64,000 nt of DNA from Moniliophthora roreri (GCA_001466705.2 LATX02000222.1:248001-312000); one strand, 5' to 3'. Shown: positions 1-12,522, numbered from the stretch's first letter. The notes: generated from the sequence alone by a model not told the origin. Made by a program: numbers and translations.

Positions 1-3000
1 TTCATATGTCACTCTTTCATCACACGACACGCTTAAAACATTATGCAGCCGAGTAGCAAAATCAGTCTCCCCCACGCAAGGCTTTATGGGTCCCCATCGT
101 GTCTGGAAAGTCGATACCAGTGCAGACGATTTTGACTTCAACTTTTCACAATATCCTGCTTCACGGCTCAACGCAGACTCGAAAAACATCGTTCATGGAT
201 CTGATAAAACGATCGAAGAAGCTCTATTTGAGACAGACGATGCCTTCGCCGTCGAGTTTAAAGACAATGATTGGATTGTTGACCTCGTAGGAGAGCAGCC
301 AGCACCGAAGCCCTTGTTCAGCTCTAGCGATGGTTTTTTCAATAGAATGGGTCCAAAACCTTTTTCATCAACAACCACCAAATCCTACGATACTAGTATC
401 ACTGCCTTCGGCAGTAAATCCACTCCTACTACAAGTACCACCGGCAAAATGAATGGTAGTCTTTCAAAGTCGCTTGAACCAGGCACGCTTGGATTAGGAA
501 ACATGTTCGTGTTCCTATGCTCTTTGATTGTCGTCACCTCACAGTTGTACCAGGGGGAACACGTGCTTTATGAACTCTGCGTTACAGTGCTTAGCCCACA
601 CCAAGGAGCTCACGGAATACTTCCAGAGTAAGCTTCGCCATTTCTCTACTTCTACCATCGTTTCTGAATTCGTCGTTTTCAGGTGGCGTATTCCAGGATG
701 AGCTCAACCCAGACAATCCGCTCGGTATGCAAGGTGCTATAGCTCAAGCATTTGGCGCGTTGCTCGACCGGATTTGGGCGTCAAGCGGTCCTTCCAATTC
801 CTATTCTCCCCGTGAATTCAAGAGCCAGCTTCAGCGATTTGCGCCTCAGTTCAGTGGATATCAACAACATGACTCGCAGGAACTAGTGGCATTCTTGCTT
901 GACGGTCTCCACGAAGATCTTAATCGGGTCCTCAAGAAACCCTATGTCGAGAAGCCTGATTGGGAAGGAGGTGGCGACAAGGAGTTGATGAAGCTCGCAA
1001 AGGATAGTTGGGATGGGTATAAGCTGAGGAATGATAGTGTGATTGTCGACCTCTTCCAAGGGCAGTACCAAAGTACGTTAGTATGCCCGGAGTGTGAGAA
1101 GGTCAGTCAATACTTTTTGTCGTGGATCGGTAGCTGACGTCGTCTTTCAGGTGTCGATAACATTCGATCCCTTCATGTACCTCACTCTCCCGCTACCAGT
1201 CCAGAAGAAGTGGAGACACAGTATTTTTTATATCCCTTGGGATCTATCCAAGCCTCACGTCAAGGTTAGTTACCTCTGTCACTTCCTGTCTAAAAACTAA
1301 GCGTTCTTTAGATACCCGTTGAAATCAGCCGAGACTCTACCTTCAAGGACCTGCGCGCTCTTTTAGCACGTTGGTTGTCTACTCCAGAAAGTATTGTCGA
1401 TCCCGACAACCTCCTCACCCTCGAAATCTTCAGCAACCGTTTCTACAAAAACCTCGATGACACCATCCTTGTCAGTGACATGGGCGACAACGACACCATA
1501 GTGTGCTTTGAGCTACCTTGTCATGCCCAACAATCCCGAACGTATAAGGACAAGAAATCGCCTTCCGACCCTTTCGTTCTCCCGCTATTTTGTGTTGATG
1601 CTCCCAGACAGGGTGGTAGCACCGGTGGTAACTTTGGTTCATACGGAGGAAGTTTTTCCTATCGAGGCAATAATGTATCGCTATTCGGGTACCCTAGCAT
1701 CGCGGTTGTTACTAGGGAGCAGGCGAAGAGTGTTGAGGGTATTTATGAAGCAGTTGTTGAGAGATTACAGAGATGGACAAAAAATGCGCGAGACCTGTGG
1801 ACCTGGGAAGTTCCTGGATCTCAGCAATCCTCCTTGTTACTCTCTGACTCTGGTTCCGAGGCGGGTGATCCCGTCGTCAAAATTGACCTGATGAAGGACG
1901 GTGGGAGCACGATTACTGAGATCAAGGAGAATGGCGAAGTGGTGGAGATGAGAGCTGAGACCGCAGAAGAGGAGGGGGATATCGTGGACGAGAAATCCAT
2001 GGTTCTTGTTGATGATCCGGAGAGCCCGCCGGAGGTGCTTGATCCCAACGCTACACCAGTTCGGGTCAGTGTCAAAAGAGACATCTTCACTCTCAAGGTT
2101 CAGAAGAATCACAAGGAGTACGGTACTGCTCAGAACCTCACTTCTACCGGCAAATCCGATTCTTGGGAGAAGCGAAAGGCGGCGATGAAGGAGAGTGAAG
2201 AGGGGACACTTCTCCTTGAGGGAGATGGGTTATACTGCGAGTGGGACGAGAACATGAAAGCATATTACTTTGGTGAAGAGAGGGTCTACGAGCATGCTAA
2301 CTGGGATGTCTGGAGCGAGTTTATTCACCCCGAATATGAGGAGTCGTTGAAGAAGGCTGGCGAGAAGAAGAACAAGGGCATCACACTTCAGGATTGTTTG
2401 GATGAATTCACGAAGGAAGAGAAGCTGGGTGAAGACGATCTGTGGTATTGCCCGAGATGTAAGAAACATCAGCAGGCAACCAAGAGATTTGATCTTTGGA
2501 AAGTCCCCGACATTCTGGTCGTTCATCTCAAGAGGTTTAGCAACAGCCGGATGCTCAGGGACAAGATTGATGTCTTTGTGGATTTCCCTATAGAGGGTTT
2601 GGATTTGACGAGTATGGCAGGCGAGCGACCTGTAGCCCAGAGGCTCAAGGAGAGTGGTGTGCTAGAGCAGGAGTTTGGCGACGAGTTCAAGATGTTGAAC
2701 ACTGGGCTTGATGAGCCGTTGGTTTATGACTTGTTTGCGGTGGATGAGCATATCGGTGGTTTGGGTGGTGGTCACTATAGGGCGTATGCACAAAATCATC
2801 TAAACGACAAGTGGTACCATTTCGACGATTCATATGTTTCCCTAGCCAAAGCCGACGAGGCAGTCGTAAGTCGAATTATCCTCATCGTTTTTCTTTGTTT
2901 TCTTATTTCTTTTTTTCGCAGAACGCCAACGCCTACCTGCTATTTTATCGACGGCGCTCCACCACATCGCTAGGTGGTAAAAGCCACGATCTCACTGAAC

Positions 3001-3556
3001 AGGCCAAGCTGAAACCGAACTCACATCCCACGGAAACGCAAGATGCCAATCCACCACTTCCCACACCTCCACTTGTTCAAAGCAACTATCCCCAAGTTTC
3101 ATATTTCAACGACAGTCTTTCCTCGTCCGATCGTTGGGGATCCAGCTCGAATACGATCGCTCTTCCATTACCATCTCCTCCTGCACTCGAGGAACCACCT
3201 AGTTTTGAAGAATCACATAATGACAGTCTACTTGACGGCGGCGACATTGTACTGGACAACAAGAACGACCTAAAATTCGCCTTTCCAGCATTAGCTGAAG
3301 GCAACGATCCTCACTCGCCAACATCCTCCGTTGGCGTCGAGCCTGACTTGGATAGTGACGTCGGTGATTGGTCTCGCTCGCGGACTTTTGGCTCGCCCCC
3401 AGCGTGGTCTGATTCCGTGCAAAGCAGCGGAGTCGCTTCGCCCTCGTCCAGCGTGTCGGAGCATGGAGTAGCCGATGAGGACGTACAAAGGATATTGAAA
3501 GAAGCGCAAGAGGAGATGGAGGTAGAGGGTTCTGGACTTGTGCATGGACCACATTG
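1..3556 (+). CDS. ubp12: Ubiquitin carboxyl-terminal hydrolase, Ubp12/USP15 type (5' end outside window)
   Basis: Cysteine protease that removes ubiquitin from proteins. The Cys box [13 protein letters not shown] appears once an intron at about 506-555 is removed. The His box [14 protein letters not shown] is encoded at about 2755-2796 and is followed by the W-x-FDD element. Further introns lie at about 630-683, 1102-1150, 1265-1311 and 2866-2921. A zinc-ribbon CPECEK/CPRCKK pair is present, and a long insertion (about 1830-2200) splits the catalytic domain, as in USP4/11/15 and Ubp12. Upstream of the Cys box the PHRVWKV segment matches the region that follows a DUSP domain. The frame stays open to an acceptor-like CGCAAG at about 73-78, so the N-terminus and probable DUSP domain lie before base 1. 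The C-terminal tail after 2990 is Ser/Pro/acidic and probably disordered. Family assignment is strong; the exact orthology is inferred. Confidence 0.9.
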
Positions 3557-4567
3557 ATATAGATAGATGGCATTGACTGTGTTTTGCTATTTGCTTTTTT
3601 GGTCGTTCTCGTAGAGCATTGTTTTGTACATTAGATCAAGTGTACTCTAATGCATAATATCATTTGTCGATACATCCCACATTTCTTTTCAAGCGCATAG
3701 ACCTGTTATTGTCCTCTCTGGCGATGGCAGGCATGAAGAGAGAAAGTTGAGATTAAGCTTAGGCCAAAGATGCTGTAGAATCGCTTGACGATTCAATATT
3801 CATATTCAGGACGCAGGCTACTTCTTCGACTAACGGATCAGCCGGTCCGAGCCGGTCCGTCCGGGCCACATTGCCCTTTCTTCTAAAGTTCCCACCGAGT
3901 CTCCCCTTTAACAGAACGACTATCTTCTGCTTGCCAGGTTAAGTCTCCCCTCCTATCAAGCGCAATCATAGTGACCAAGTCATCGCAACCTGGTACCATG
4001 GTTCACAGGACTCACGAAGCATCACTTGACACTTCCTCTCACTTCTATCTATACCTCCAGCACACTTCGTTATACATCATCTCTGCACAAGTATAACTGT
4101 GGTATGCGCAATTCCTTCCCAGGCGAAGTCGACAATTTCTTCCGGGCTCGGGCCGCGAGTTTTCTGCCTAACCAGCGACCAGTATATGGGTACCATATGG
4201 ATCGCGACGACCGAGCTTAGGTGACAGGCTTCGGATTCGGTTTGCGAGAAAGGCAAGTGATTGTTGAGCTCTCGATACTTGACGATATGATATTAGCATT
4301 AAGACGGGCGCATACTGCACGCCTGTTGCAAGTCCCGTTGATGCTACGGGGTAGTATTATTATCATCATTCGTGGCATACAACGGGTATTATTACATGCG
4401 GTGGAGTGAATGGCTGTAACAGTATAACAAGCTGTAAACGCAACTCGTGCCAGGAACACCGAACCGTCACCCTCTAGCACGGTCCGCTTGCAGAGCCGAT
4501 ATTAGGACGTGCTCAACGCTCATGCGACACGACAACTCCTAACTTTTCCTTTGAGGTTTCTTTCATC
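3557..4567. other. Intergenic region, about 1 kb
   Basis: No convincing gene; the short reading frames here (for example 4026-4220) lack splice-consistent extension and protein-like composition. It holds the 3' flank of the deubiquitinase gene and the promoter side of the next gene. A GC-rich 10-base direct repeat, GCCGGTCCGA/GCCGGTCCGT, sits at 3841-3860 and could be a Zn2Cys6 regulator site, but that is a guess. Confidence 0.6.
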
Positions 4568-7500
4568 ATGAGCACTCGAAAACCTCGCGCTGCCGACGGT
4601 GTGGACTTACATTGGTTAGACGGCAAGGCACCGTCTGTGGTACCTACTGGGTCAGCGTTTGGTATACCATGGGCCCAAGGAGAGATTGACAGGACTACCC
4701 CCATTTCGGTGTCGTCCGGGGGATCGACGGTGCCAGTACAGTCCTGGCCTTTGGCCTAGTGCGTTTTCATCCCATCTTTTGAAGCGAAGTTCTAATAACA
4801 AACCGCATCTTTCATCAAAGTTGGCCCGATGGCAGTCTCAAATGGAGTGGACATGCACTTGCAGCTGACAGTGGTCTGTCGGACACACTGCAATTGACAA
4901 TAGGTCTCATTCCATTGGATACTCCTCATTCGTAATCCACTTATGCTTGTTGTAGGTACCCCTACTGAGCCGTCAAATCCCGTCTCTGTCAATGAAGCCG
5001 ATGGCGGCATTGTTGTGACCACCGGTTCTTTCTCTGGTGCATGATCTCTAATCGGCTTTGCGAGTTCTTACTCATTTTCTATTAGCAAAGTTCAATACTA
5101 GCGGAACAACACTGGTTGAATCATTGTCTCTTGACGGACGAACTCTTGCCCAGAATGGCATTCTTGCTTTACTTCTTCAAGCTGCACCCGATGACTTCGA
5201 AGTGCCCGGTCCTCGTCCCAGTCTGTCCGAGATGCAAGGAAAGGTTGACTCCGTCACGGTCGAGCAAGAAGGACCAGTAAGGGCCGTGGTGAAGGTAATT
5301 GACCTATTCCAAGCCTTGACGTTTCCTGTATAAAGTTTTATCAGGTCACAGGTAAATACAGCGGAGAGAGCCATGAAGATTTCCTTCCCTTTGTCGTACG
5401 GTTCTACATCTCGGCCGGTGCAACTTCTTTGCGAATGGTTCACTTTTTCATATATGATGGGGACCAGTTCAAAGATTTTATCAAAGGAATAGTGAGTGAT
5501 CGTATATGTGACCCTCAGTCTTAGCAGCGACTCAACATACTCCAGGGACTGCGATTCAACACTCCTCTGACCGACAAACTTTGGGATCGGCACATACGCT
5601 TCCTGACGACTGAAGGTGGAGTATGGGGCGAACCTGTTGTCGTTCTATCCGGTTTGCGTAGAGATGCTACAGCTGCTGTTCTTACACCTCAATTCGAGGG
5701 CAAAGCTACCCCAGATATCAGTACATGGCCTACCTCTGTCTCCTCCGAAGTTGATGAGCTCGCCCAATGGTCTGACTTTACGCTTGACCAGCTGTCTCCG
5801 GCACATTTTACCATTGCGAAGAGAACGAAAGCGGGTAAAGATGCGTCTTTTATTCCCCATGCCGGATTCGGAGCTCGAGCAGCTGGTGTAGGATATGTCG
5901 GTGGTGCAACCGGAGGCGGCGTTGTGTTCGGACTGAAAGGTTGTCTATGAATTATTTCAGTGGCCCAGTTCGTACCTGATCCAATAGCGACATAGATTTC
6001 TGGGAAGCCTATCCCCGAGGATTAGACATCCGTGGGGCGCATGGTGACAGCGCGACTGTAACACTGTGGGCCTACAGTCCCAGGGTACGTTTTGGAGTGC
6101 GTTGTGATTTGAGCGCGTTGAACCATTTTGTGTAGGGCCCTGCTCTTGATATGCGACACTACGACACGATACCTCATGGGGTCCGTTTTTTTCCTGGATC
6201 CTTCATTTTTACATGTTTCTCACGATTCCTTATTAGCTCGACCTCGCCTATGAGGACGTTGGTAATCCAGACCCAACACCCGAGGGCATTGGAAGGTCTT
6301 ACGAAGCAACAATTCAGTTAGTCCCAGCTACACCATCCAGAAATGCCCTTGCACAATCTGCTTCGGTTCACGTATGTCGTATGTCTTCATACTTGCGTGG
6401 TTACTGATATCACACTTGTACAGACCAAAGCTCCTCAGATCATTGCCAGTCCCGAGTTTTATGCTTCACATAAACTCTTTGGAGGTCGATGGTAAGCTCT
6501 TGTAGGATGATTAATTGTCTTTTATTTATAACAATCCAGGGATCTACCTGACAACTCTACGGCTGCGTCCAGCGAAATTGAGAAGAAGAAGAGTAATTTG
6601 TTGGACTTCTATGTCGCCGTACGTAACAAGCAGAAACGGAACAAGACCTCAGCTACAGCTCTGCACACAGGAAATAGAACAGAGGAATTTCTATGGCTTT
6701 TGGAACTATGGCGATGTCATGCACACTTATGATCAAACTCGCCATACGTGGAGATACGATGTCGGAGGTTTCGCCTGGGATAATGGTGAACTGGGTAGGT
6801 AGCGTTTGAAGTCTAGAGGGTGTGCTTTGACTCAATGAGTTACTCAACAGGTACTGACTTGTGGCTTTGGATGTCCTTCATGCGTACCGGTCGTGCGGAC
6901 GTCTTTCGTATTGCCTCGGCAATGACTCGACATCTCTCAGAGACCGATTTCCACCACAGCGGTACATTTGCTGGACTTGGTAGCAGACATAACGTTTCTC
7001 ATTGGGGAGACGGAGCAAAAGAAGCTCGCGTTGGAGCAGCTTCTCTTAAGCGGCCATTTTATTATCTGACGAGTCGGTTTTCCTTACGATGATGCTCGTT
7101 GATGATAAACTCATTCTTCACTCTCAGCCGATGAGCTTATAGGGGATATGATGGACACCGCTCTTGAGGCAGACCAAGCCATTATGAGATGGGATCCCCT
7201 TCGAAAAGCTCTGCCTCGCGACAATCCGAACCCAAATGCACCCTCGCGACTCCGCATTGGGCCTGACTGGGTCACTCTAGCGGGAAATTGGTTCACAAAG
7301 TGGGAGCGATCGGTAATGTTTCTCTAGACTTGGAAAAACCAGAAAGTCTGACTGTTCTCTTTGTCTAGAACGATTCTAAATGGCTCGATCGTATCAAGGT
7401 TGGAATGGTACGTGAATAAACTACTCATTCGTGAGAGTATTGATGACCATTCCTTCGTGACAGCGGGACATTGGATCTTTCAAGTACGGACTCTTTACAG

Positions 7501-8409
7501 GGAACACCTCTGCGGTCGGATGGAACGCCGATACTGCACACATGTATGACGAAGGAGGTGAAGGAGGAGGGTCGTGAGTACTGCTACTGCCTTTCATTCA
7601 GCTCGAGAAGTCATGGAGTTTCTTAGATACCACTTAACGATGATATTCGGTGGCGGAGAGCTGCTCATGGAAGCCATGGACCTTATTACAGACGAGCCAG
7701 AATTCGATGCTGCATGGCTGGATTTCTGTCGTCTCTTCAACGCTTCCAATGATGAGTGAGTCACGTTTCCATGGACATCTTTTGAGCTATATGCTGAAAC
7801 GGTAACAGAAAAATCGCACGATACGGGAAGGCTTTCTCTAGTGGCGGATTTAGTCAAGTATGTTTAACGTGAAGTCATCTCTTTCTATTCGTTCATTCAC
7901 ATTTCTGTTTAGCTTTATGCAAAACTCCAAGCTTATGCTGGTAAGTCGTCTACACCTCTGGCACAATGTGTCGGCTATAACTAACACTCGCTAAAGGTCA
8001 ACGTCTCAATAATGATGCAGTAACGCAAGCCGCAGTGGACATCATTACCAAAAACACGATCGGCGTTTTCAATCCCGTCCAACAAGTTGGCGGAACCGAT
8101 GTTGTAAACCCTATAAATGAGGTGTGTCACCATATTCCTGTCACTGGATATAAAGCTAACAGCCTTGGTTATCAGATTCCAAACATCAACACTAACGATT
8201 CAGCATCATTGTCACTCTCTGAATTCGCAGTTTTGGCTATTGCTCCCGGCCTTACCCTCGGAACCCCCCCTCGCGAAGATAATGGGTCCTCTTGGGATCA
8301 GGCGACCCTCTACAGCGCGGAAAACGAGAAGGATGGAAAGTCGGGCAAGGCCGAGGAGGTAGTCGTCGAGTCTAGCAGGCCGTGGAAGAGATGGTTATGT
8401 CTTGGATAA
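4568..8409 (+). CDS. PL26-like rhamnogalacturonan lyase family protein (PcRGLX/YetA-like), apparently cytosolic
   Basis: The spliced protein matches the PcRGLX/YetA family, named after Penicillium chrysogenum exo-rhamnogalacturonan lyase (PL26) and Bacillus YetA. Family hallmarks read directly: AYWPDGSLKWSGHA across an intron at 4759-4820, then GFWNYGDVMHTYD and WRYDVGGFAWDNGELG around 6700-6790. Further on come TDLWLWMSFMRTG, HHSGTFAGLGSRHNVSHWGDG and NWFTKWERSNDSKW. More than a dozen introns break the gene; the last ends at about 8175. The start at 4568 (MSTRKPRAADGVDLHW) begins almost directly with the N-terminal barrel domain and has no signal peptide, although PcRGLX itself is secreted. 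The tail after 8250 is charged and ends in a WKRWLCLG-like segment. Substrate is inferred from the family only. The gene converges on PEX3, with 78 bases between the stop codons. Confidence 0.82.
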
Positions 8410-8487
8410 ATATCTGTTGCGTTGTATGATACTATTGTGTGCTTGAGCTCATCTCAAAATAAAATAAAATATACGATCAGGATTGAA
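8410..8487. terminator. Convergent 3' ends with shared A/T-rich polyadenylation region
   Basis: Only 78 bases separate the stop codons of the lyase gene (+) and PEX3 (-). The stretch AAAATAAAATAAAATATA at about 8456-8473 contains AATAAA-like elements and probably serves 3' end formation. Overlapping transcript ends are likely. This is inferred from spacing and composition. Confidence 0.45.
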
Positions 8488-10329
8488 CTAGATATTATTA
8501 TCAAATCGTCCGAAAATAAGAGCCATTAATCCTGTAACCTCCCGTATACCGTTGCTACCTGAGGATCCAAGGAGCCCGTCCACTAGTTGGCAAGGTAAGC
8601 CGACCAATGTGTTTTTGCTCCAGTTTGCAAGTGGAGGTAAAAGTGAAGCTGTTCGTATCCTCGTGGGGTTCGCGATCAGATACGAATCTTCATCAGCCAC
8701 AGGTGCAAAGACACCGCCCGGGGATTCCAGGCTCTCCATAAGTGTGCCAACCGCATAGTCTAGACATACGTCTAAAACGTGAGTGAAATCTGACGATGTA
8801 AGTATCGATCGTGTTTCTTCAAGAAGGGATATAAACTGGGTATCTTCTTGCTTAGGTGGAGGTGGCGTAGGACTGACTACCGCTCTAAGAGGAGGAAAGT
8901 CCACTGGGAACGATCTCGACTCAAAGTCGTGTGATAGTTGTGAGGATTCGGCATCCGATGTCTGTGCATCGTCTGAATACGACTGCAACCCGCTTCCTGG
9001 TTCTACCCATCCACCTAATCTCAGTGCTCTCTCGACCATCTCCCTCGTCTGCGGCACACACGAGTGCTCAAACGTCACCTTGCGCTCTCGTCCTTCAAAG
9101 GTGATCTCGTACTCGACTCGTCTCCGAATATCCCGTACCAATCGATGCACATCTGCGAGAGATAGTTTGGTTTTTAATGACACGGGGTGAAGAACTTCTT
9201 CTACCGCGCTTTGGACTCGTGCAGATAGATCACGGAAGCCTATATGGAGCAGGTGGTAGGACAAGGTAAGATATTTTGTGGAGAGCAATTCGAATGCGTG
9301 ATCTGGTATAGTTGACATGGATGGAAGATTTGTCTCGAAATCAAAATCGTCAAGTGTATCGGCGAAAGGGTCAAAAGGACTGCTTGTTGTCGAGAAGCCT
9401 AGCCCTCCTTTGACGATGCTGAAGAACATTCCTGAAAAGGACATTTCTCGTTTGATTTGTGCCTCGAGTTCTTCCCTCGTTTTCTCTTCCTTTGCCATCT
9501 GTAGCACGCCCCGAAGGTACTTTTCTCTTGCGAGAATAGTAAGTTGGATCGAGGTAAAGAGGGTGAGTAACGCGACAGCATATATTGTTGTGAGGGTGCG
9601 GGTGAAGGTCAAAATTTTCAGGTGTGACCAAAGCTGGGCTTTTGTGCGAGAAGAGGATGAAGATGCTGACGATGAGGAAGCAAGAGAGGTGATGGAAGAT
9701 GTCAAATCCGTTATCGGAGGTGGTGGCTGAGGATGTGGTTCTTGTTCGCGGTCTGAGGCTTCTCCAGCGACACTTGCAGACGAACTGGAGCTAGGCTCCG
9801 ACTCGCTGAATGTACCGCTTAACGAGGTTACGAAAGAATTCGAGAGCTGACTGCCCTCGGACGAATATTCCCCGTTTCCTGCCTGCCCCGCCTCAACCCA
9901 ACCCTGCAACCCAGACGTACTCAGCCCAGTATCCGAGCGTGTCTCCAGGTCGACGCTCGATGCTAAACTCGATGGAGGTCGTTGAGGAGGTGATTCTTCC
10001 GCAGCCCTTCCTCCAGCCCTCATGGTTTGCAGCTCCTGGATGACTGCTTCTACGTCCATTTCCCTGAGTATCTCTTCCGATAATTCAGGCAACAGTGCCA
10101 TGACTGTATACTCAACGTCCTCCTTGGATTGGTCGAAACGTCGCTTCAATGCATCCTTGGCGAGACGCTCTTGTTCAAGTCGGTCGTTGACTTCCTGGAG
10201 ATGGGATTTAATGTATGTTCTGAGAGTGTATATGCTTGCAGCAACGGTGGCAGTGGTTGCAAGAGTAGAGCGGTGGTCGTGAATCGTCTTCTTCAGAGAG
10301 GAGATCATGTCCGAAAAAGCATTGGCCAA
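8488..10329 (-). CDS. PEX3: Peroxisomal biogenesis factor 3 (peroxin-3)
   Basis: Peroxisomal membrane protein that, with PEX19, inserts membrane proteins and starts peroxisome formation. The 613-residue single-exon frame opens with a hydrophobic N-terminal segment (STLATTATVAASIYTLRTYI, about 21-40) and then the conserved block RRFDQSKEDVEYTVMALLPEL (about 63-83). A second conserved block, AQLWSHLKILTFTRTLTTIY, lies near residues 233-252 and is followed by a hydrophobic run. An insertion rich in Ser, Pro and acidic residues at about 110-230 makes it longer than yeast or human PEX3. The absence of introns is unusual beside its intron-dense neighbours. It converges with the lyase gene and its start faces the gene-poor stretch before PHF5A. 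Confidence 0.9.
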   Translation of the reverse strand: MANAFSDMISSLKKTIHDHRSTLATTATVAASIYTLRTYIKSHLQEVNDRLEQERLAKDALKRRFDQSKEDVEYTVMALLPELSEEILREMDVEAVIQELQTMRAGGRAAEESPPQRPPSSLASSVDLETRSDTGLSTSGLQGWVEAGQAGNGEYSSEGSQLSNSFVTSLSGTFSESEPSSSSSASVAGEASDREQEPHPQPPPPITDLTSSITSLASSSSASSSSSRTKAQLWSHLKILTFTRTLTTIYAVALLTLFTSIQLTILAREKYLRGVLQMAKEEKTREELEAQIKREMSFSGMFFSIVKGGLGFSTTSSPFDPFADTLDDFDFETNLPSMSTIPDHAFELLSTKYLTLSYHLLHIGFRDLSARVQSAVEEVLHPVSLKTKLSLADVHRLVRDIRRRVEYEITFEGRERKVTFEHSCVPQTREMVERALRLGGWVEPGSGLQSYSDDAQTSDAESSQLSHDFESRSFPVDFPPLRAVVSPTPPPPKQEDTQFISLLEETRSILTSSDFTHVLDVCLDYAVGTLMESLESPGGVFAPVADEDSYLIANPTRIRTASLLPPLANWSKNTLVGLPCQLVDGLLGSSGSNGIREVTGLMALIFGRFDNNI

Positions 10330-11480
10330 AATTCAAGTGTTGATGTCGGATGCGGGGTTGGCAGGTTCGGTTGCAACCCTCGCCGATAGCCGAATAAGAA
10401 ACTTGTGGGCTCCCAAACGGTTCTCAAGGAAATTTTCCTCTCTCACAACATTAGGCTTAGAATTATAGACTTGAGATATTGCAGTCAACCCATATATCAA
10501 GAACAAGTAGGTCGGTACTGTATTGCTGCTATTCTCGCAGTGTTTCACTATACTTACCCCGTGCACATCACCCTCTGGGCGCTTTCGCGTGTCGCTGCCC
10601 TTTGGGCACTTCGTAAGTTCCGGGGAATGCAAACCCGGGTATCTCGTCCTGCCTGTCCTCGTACATCTCACAGCTCATTGGATACAAGTGCGTAGGTCCA
10701 AAGCGTAAGATCGTGTTCGATATTTGAGGACTTTCCAGGCGGTTCCCTGATAGTTTCCTTGACCTCGGGGCCGGGCGGGCTGCATTATTAGATGCATCCA
10801 TTGCTAGTCGCTTTCGGATAAGATCGCTACCTTTATGCCCGGGGAGAAAGACGGAATCTGAACATGTTCCCTGCTCGAGGCGTATCTCGGCGCGCTTTAA
10901 AGAAAGTACCTTCATCCGTAGCAAATGCGGCAGCTTTACTTGCACGTACCAACCACATTTAAGCAGTACTCATAGTAGATGTTGAATTCGCAATGTTCTA
11001 GCTAATGCTGCGACGAAGCATGAAGCATAGTGAACCAGTGTCGACGGGATCCTGTGGAGTCTTTTGTTGCGAGGTCAAAAGCAGCCGCAAATTAATACGT
11101 AACTCAAATTTGAGGACCTTTCTGTACGAATCGTCAAATATGGCCTCGGGCCTGCGACCAAGATGCATCTTCGTATACTGTCACTAACCCGCATATTTGA
11201 TGTGATTTTTGAATGCCTCAAGAACGCTTCAGCTAGATTGAAGGATTTCGCCTTCCTGTAACTTGAAGCATCATCGAAGGTTTCTGTAAGTTCGTCAAAA
11301 AGATATTTTGAGAGTATCTTAGTATTATCTGTATCACTAAGAAAAGAAGGCAACTCACCATCGCGCCAGAGACTCGGAGCTGAGAGTCGGAGACAGGGAT
11401 GGCGTGGCCGAGTCGAGTCACGTCGTGTGACTAACTCGCGGACTCGGAGCCCAACTATCTTTCTAAGTCTCTTCTCCACC
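10330..11480. other. Intergenic region between divergent PEX3 and PHF5A
   Basis: About 1.15 kb with no supportable gene. The frames at 10333-10671, 10568-10945 and 11075-11482 on the minus strand have no domain signal and mixed low-information composition. The stretch contains the promoters of the two divergent genes; no clear TATA box was picked out. Confidence 0.6.
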
Positions 11481-12096
11481 ATGTCGAAGCACCATCCAGG
11501 TATGTTTTCTGCAATCCTCGTCGCCGATTATTACTCACATTTCTCCTAAAGATCTGATAATGTGCCGGCGTCAGCCCGGAATTGGTGGGTATCTGTATTG
11601 GCCTCGCACCATTTTTGAACTAATAGTAACCTATCTTCATCCAGCCATCGGTCGTCTTTGCGAAAAATGTGACGGAAAGTGGTTCGTAGCCTTTTTTTCT
11701 CTGATGCTCTATCACCTTCTGAAACTGTTATTCCAGCCCTGTGTGCGACTCCTACGTCCGGCCGGAAACACTGGTACGAATTTGCGATGAATGTAATTTC
11801 GGTACTTACGGAGGACGGTGTATCATTTGTGGCTCGCCTGGTGCGTTTCAGTATACTTTCTTCTGCTAATCCCGTCTAACTTTCTATTCTCTGCCAAGGT
11901 ATCTCTGATGCTTACTATTGTGCCGAGTGTACGCGGCTTGAAAAGGATAGAGATGGATGCCCGAAGATTGTCAACCTGGGAGCTAGCAGGACTGACCTGT
12001 TCTACGAACGGCGGCGGCTGGGTCAGTACTTGTCACTCATGTCTGTGGAATAATTTTTCACTAACTTTTATATCTTCAGGTTTCAAAAAGGGCTAG
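11481..12096 (+). CDS. rds3: PHF5A/Rds3 splicing factor (SF3b subunit)
   Basis: Small, very conserved zinc-finger protein of the SF3b complex of U2 snRNP, lining the pocket for the branch-point adenosine. Six exons (11481-11499, 11552-11584, 11645-11681, 11737-11840, 11899-12021, 12080-12096) sum to 333 bases, giving exactly 110 residues, the same length as human PHF5A. The product begins [16 protein letters not shown]. It contains the CxxC-type zinc knuckles [37 protein letters not shown] and YYCAEC, and ends [20 protein letters not shown]. Five introns in 333 coding bases is dense but every junction keeps frame and all sites are GT-AG. Identification is near certain. Confidence 0.97.
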
Positions 12097-12522
12097 TCTG
12101 ACGCTTAGGTCCACTGTACTTCTCCTCGCCAGCTCCCGTCGTCAGTCTGTGTACTGCTAATATACACGTTTCAGAAGAACAGGAATTCAACTTTGCACTG
12201 AGCCTTCTGCCGAGTAAGGCACTTGTACTGCTGAGTCATCCATTCTTCGCATATCATGGAAATCCTTCTCAGTACCAACGGGCGGTAAAGTTCGCATTGG
12301 AGAACCAGTGCCACCATGAGAGCAATTCCCGAGACCTGCTGCGGCAAGAGGACGTATGCGACTGAACTCGGCTGTGGGCCTAGCTTCTTTTTTTTTTTAC
12401 ATGACTCATGTTCATGCAGCGCGGAGAGCCGCGATAATGGGATGTCCGGCCTGGAAAGGAGTCGAATCACATCAAAAAAGACGTAGAGTGAAACAATTTA
12501 TCGACTATTGAAGAATATATTA
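12097..12522. other. Convergent intergenic region
   Basis: About 430 bases between the stop codons of PHF5A (+) and the SDR gene (-). It includes a T10 run near 12388-12397 and no reading frame worth calling. Confidence 0.55.

Noticed and set aside
11075..11482. 135-codon minus-strand frame upstream of PHF5A
   Set aside because: No domain, composition not protein-like, and it overlaps the PHF5A promoter and start.
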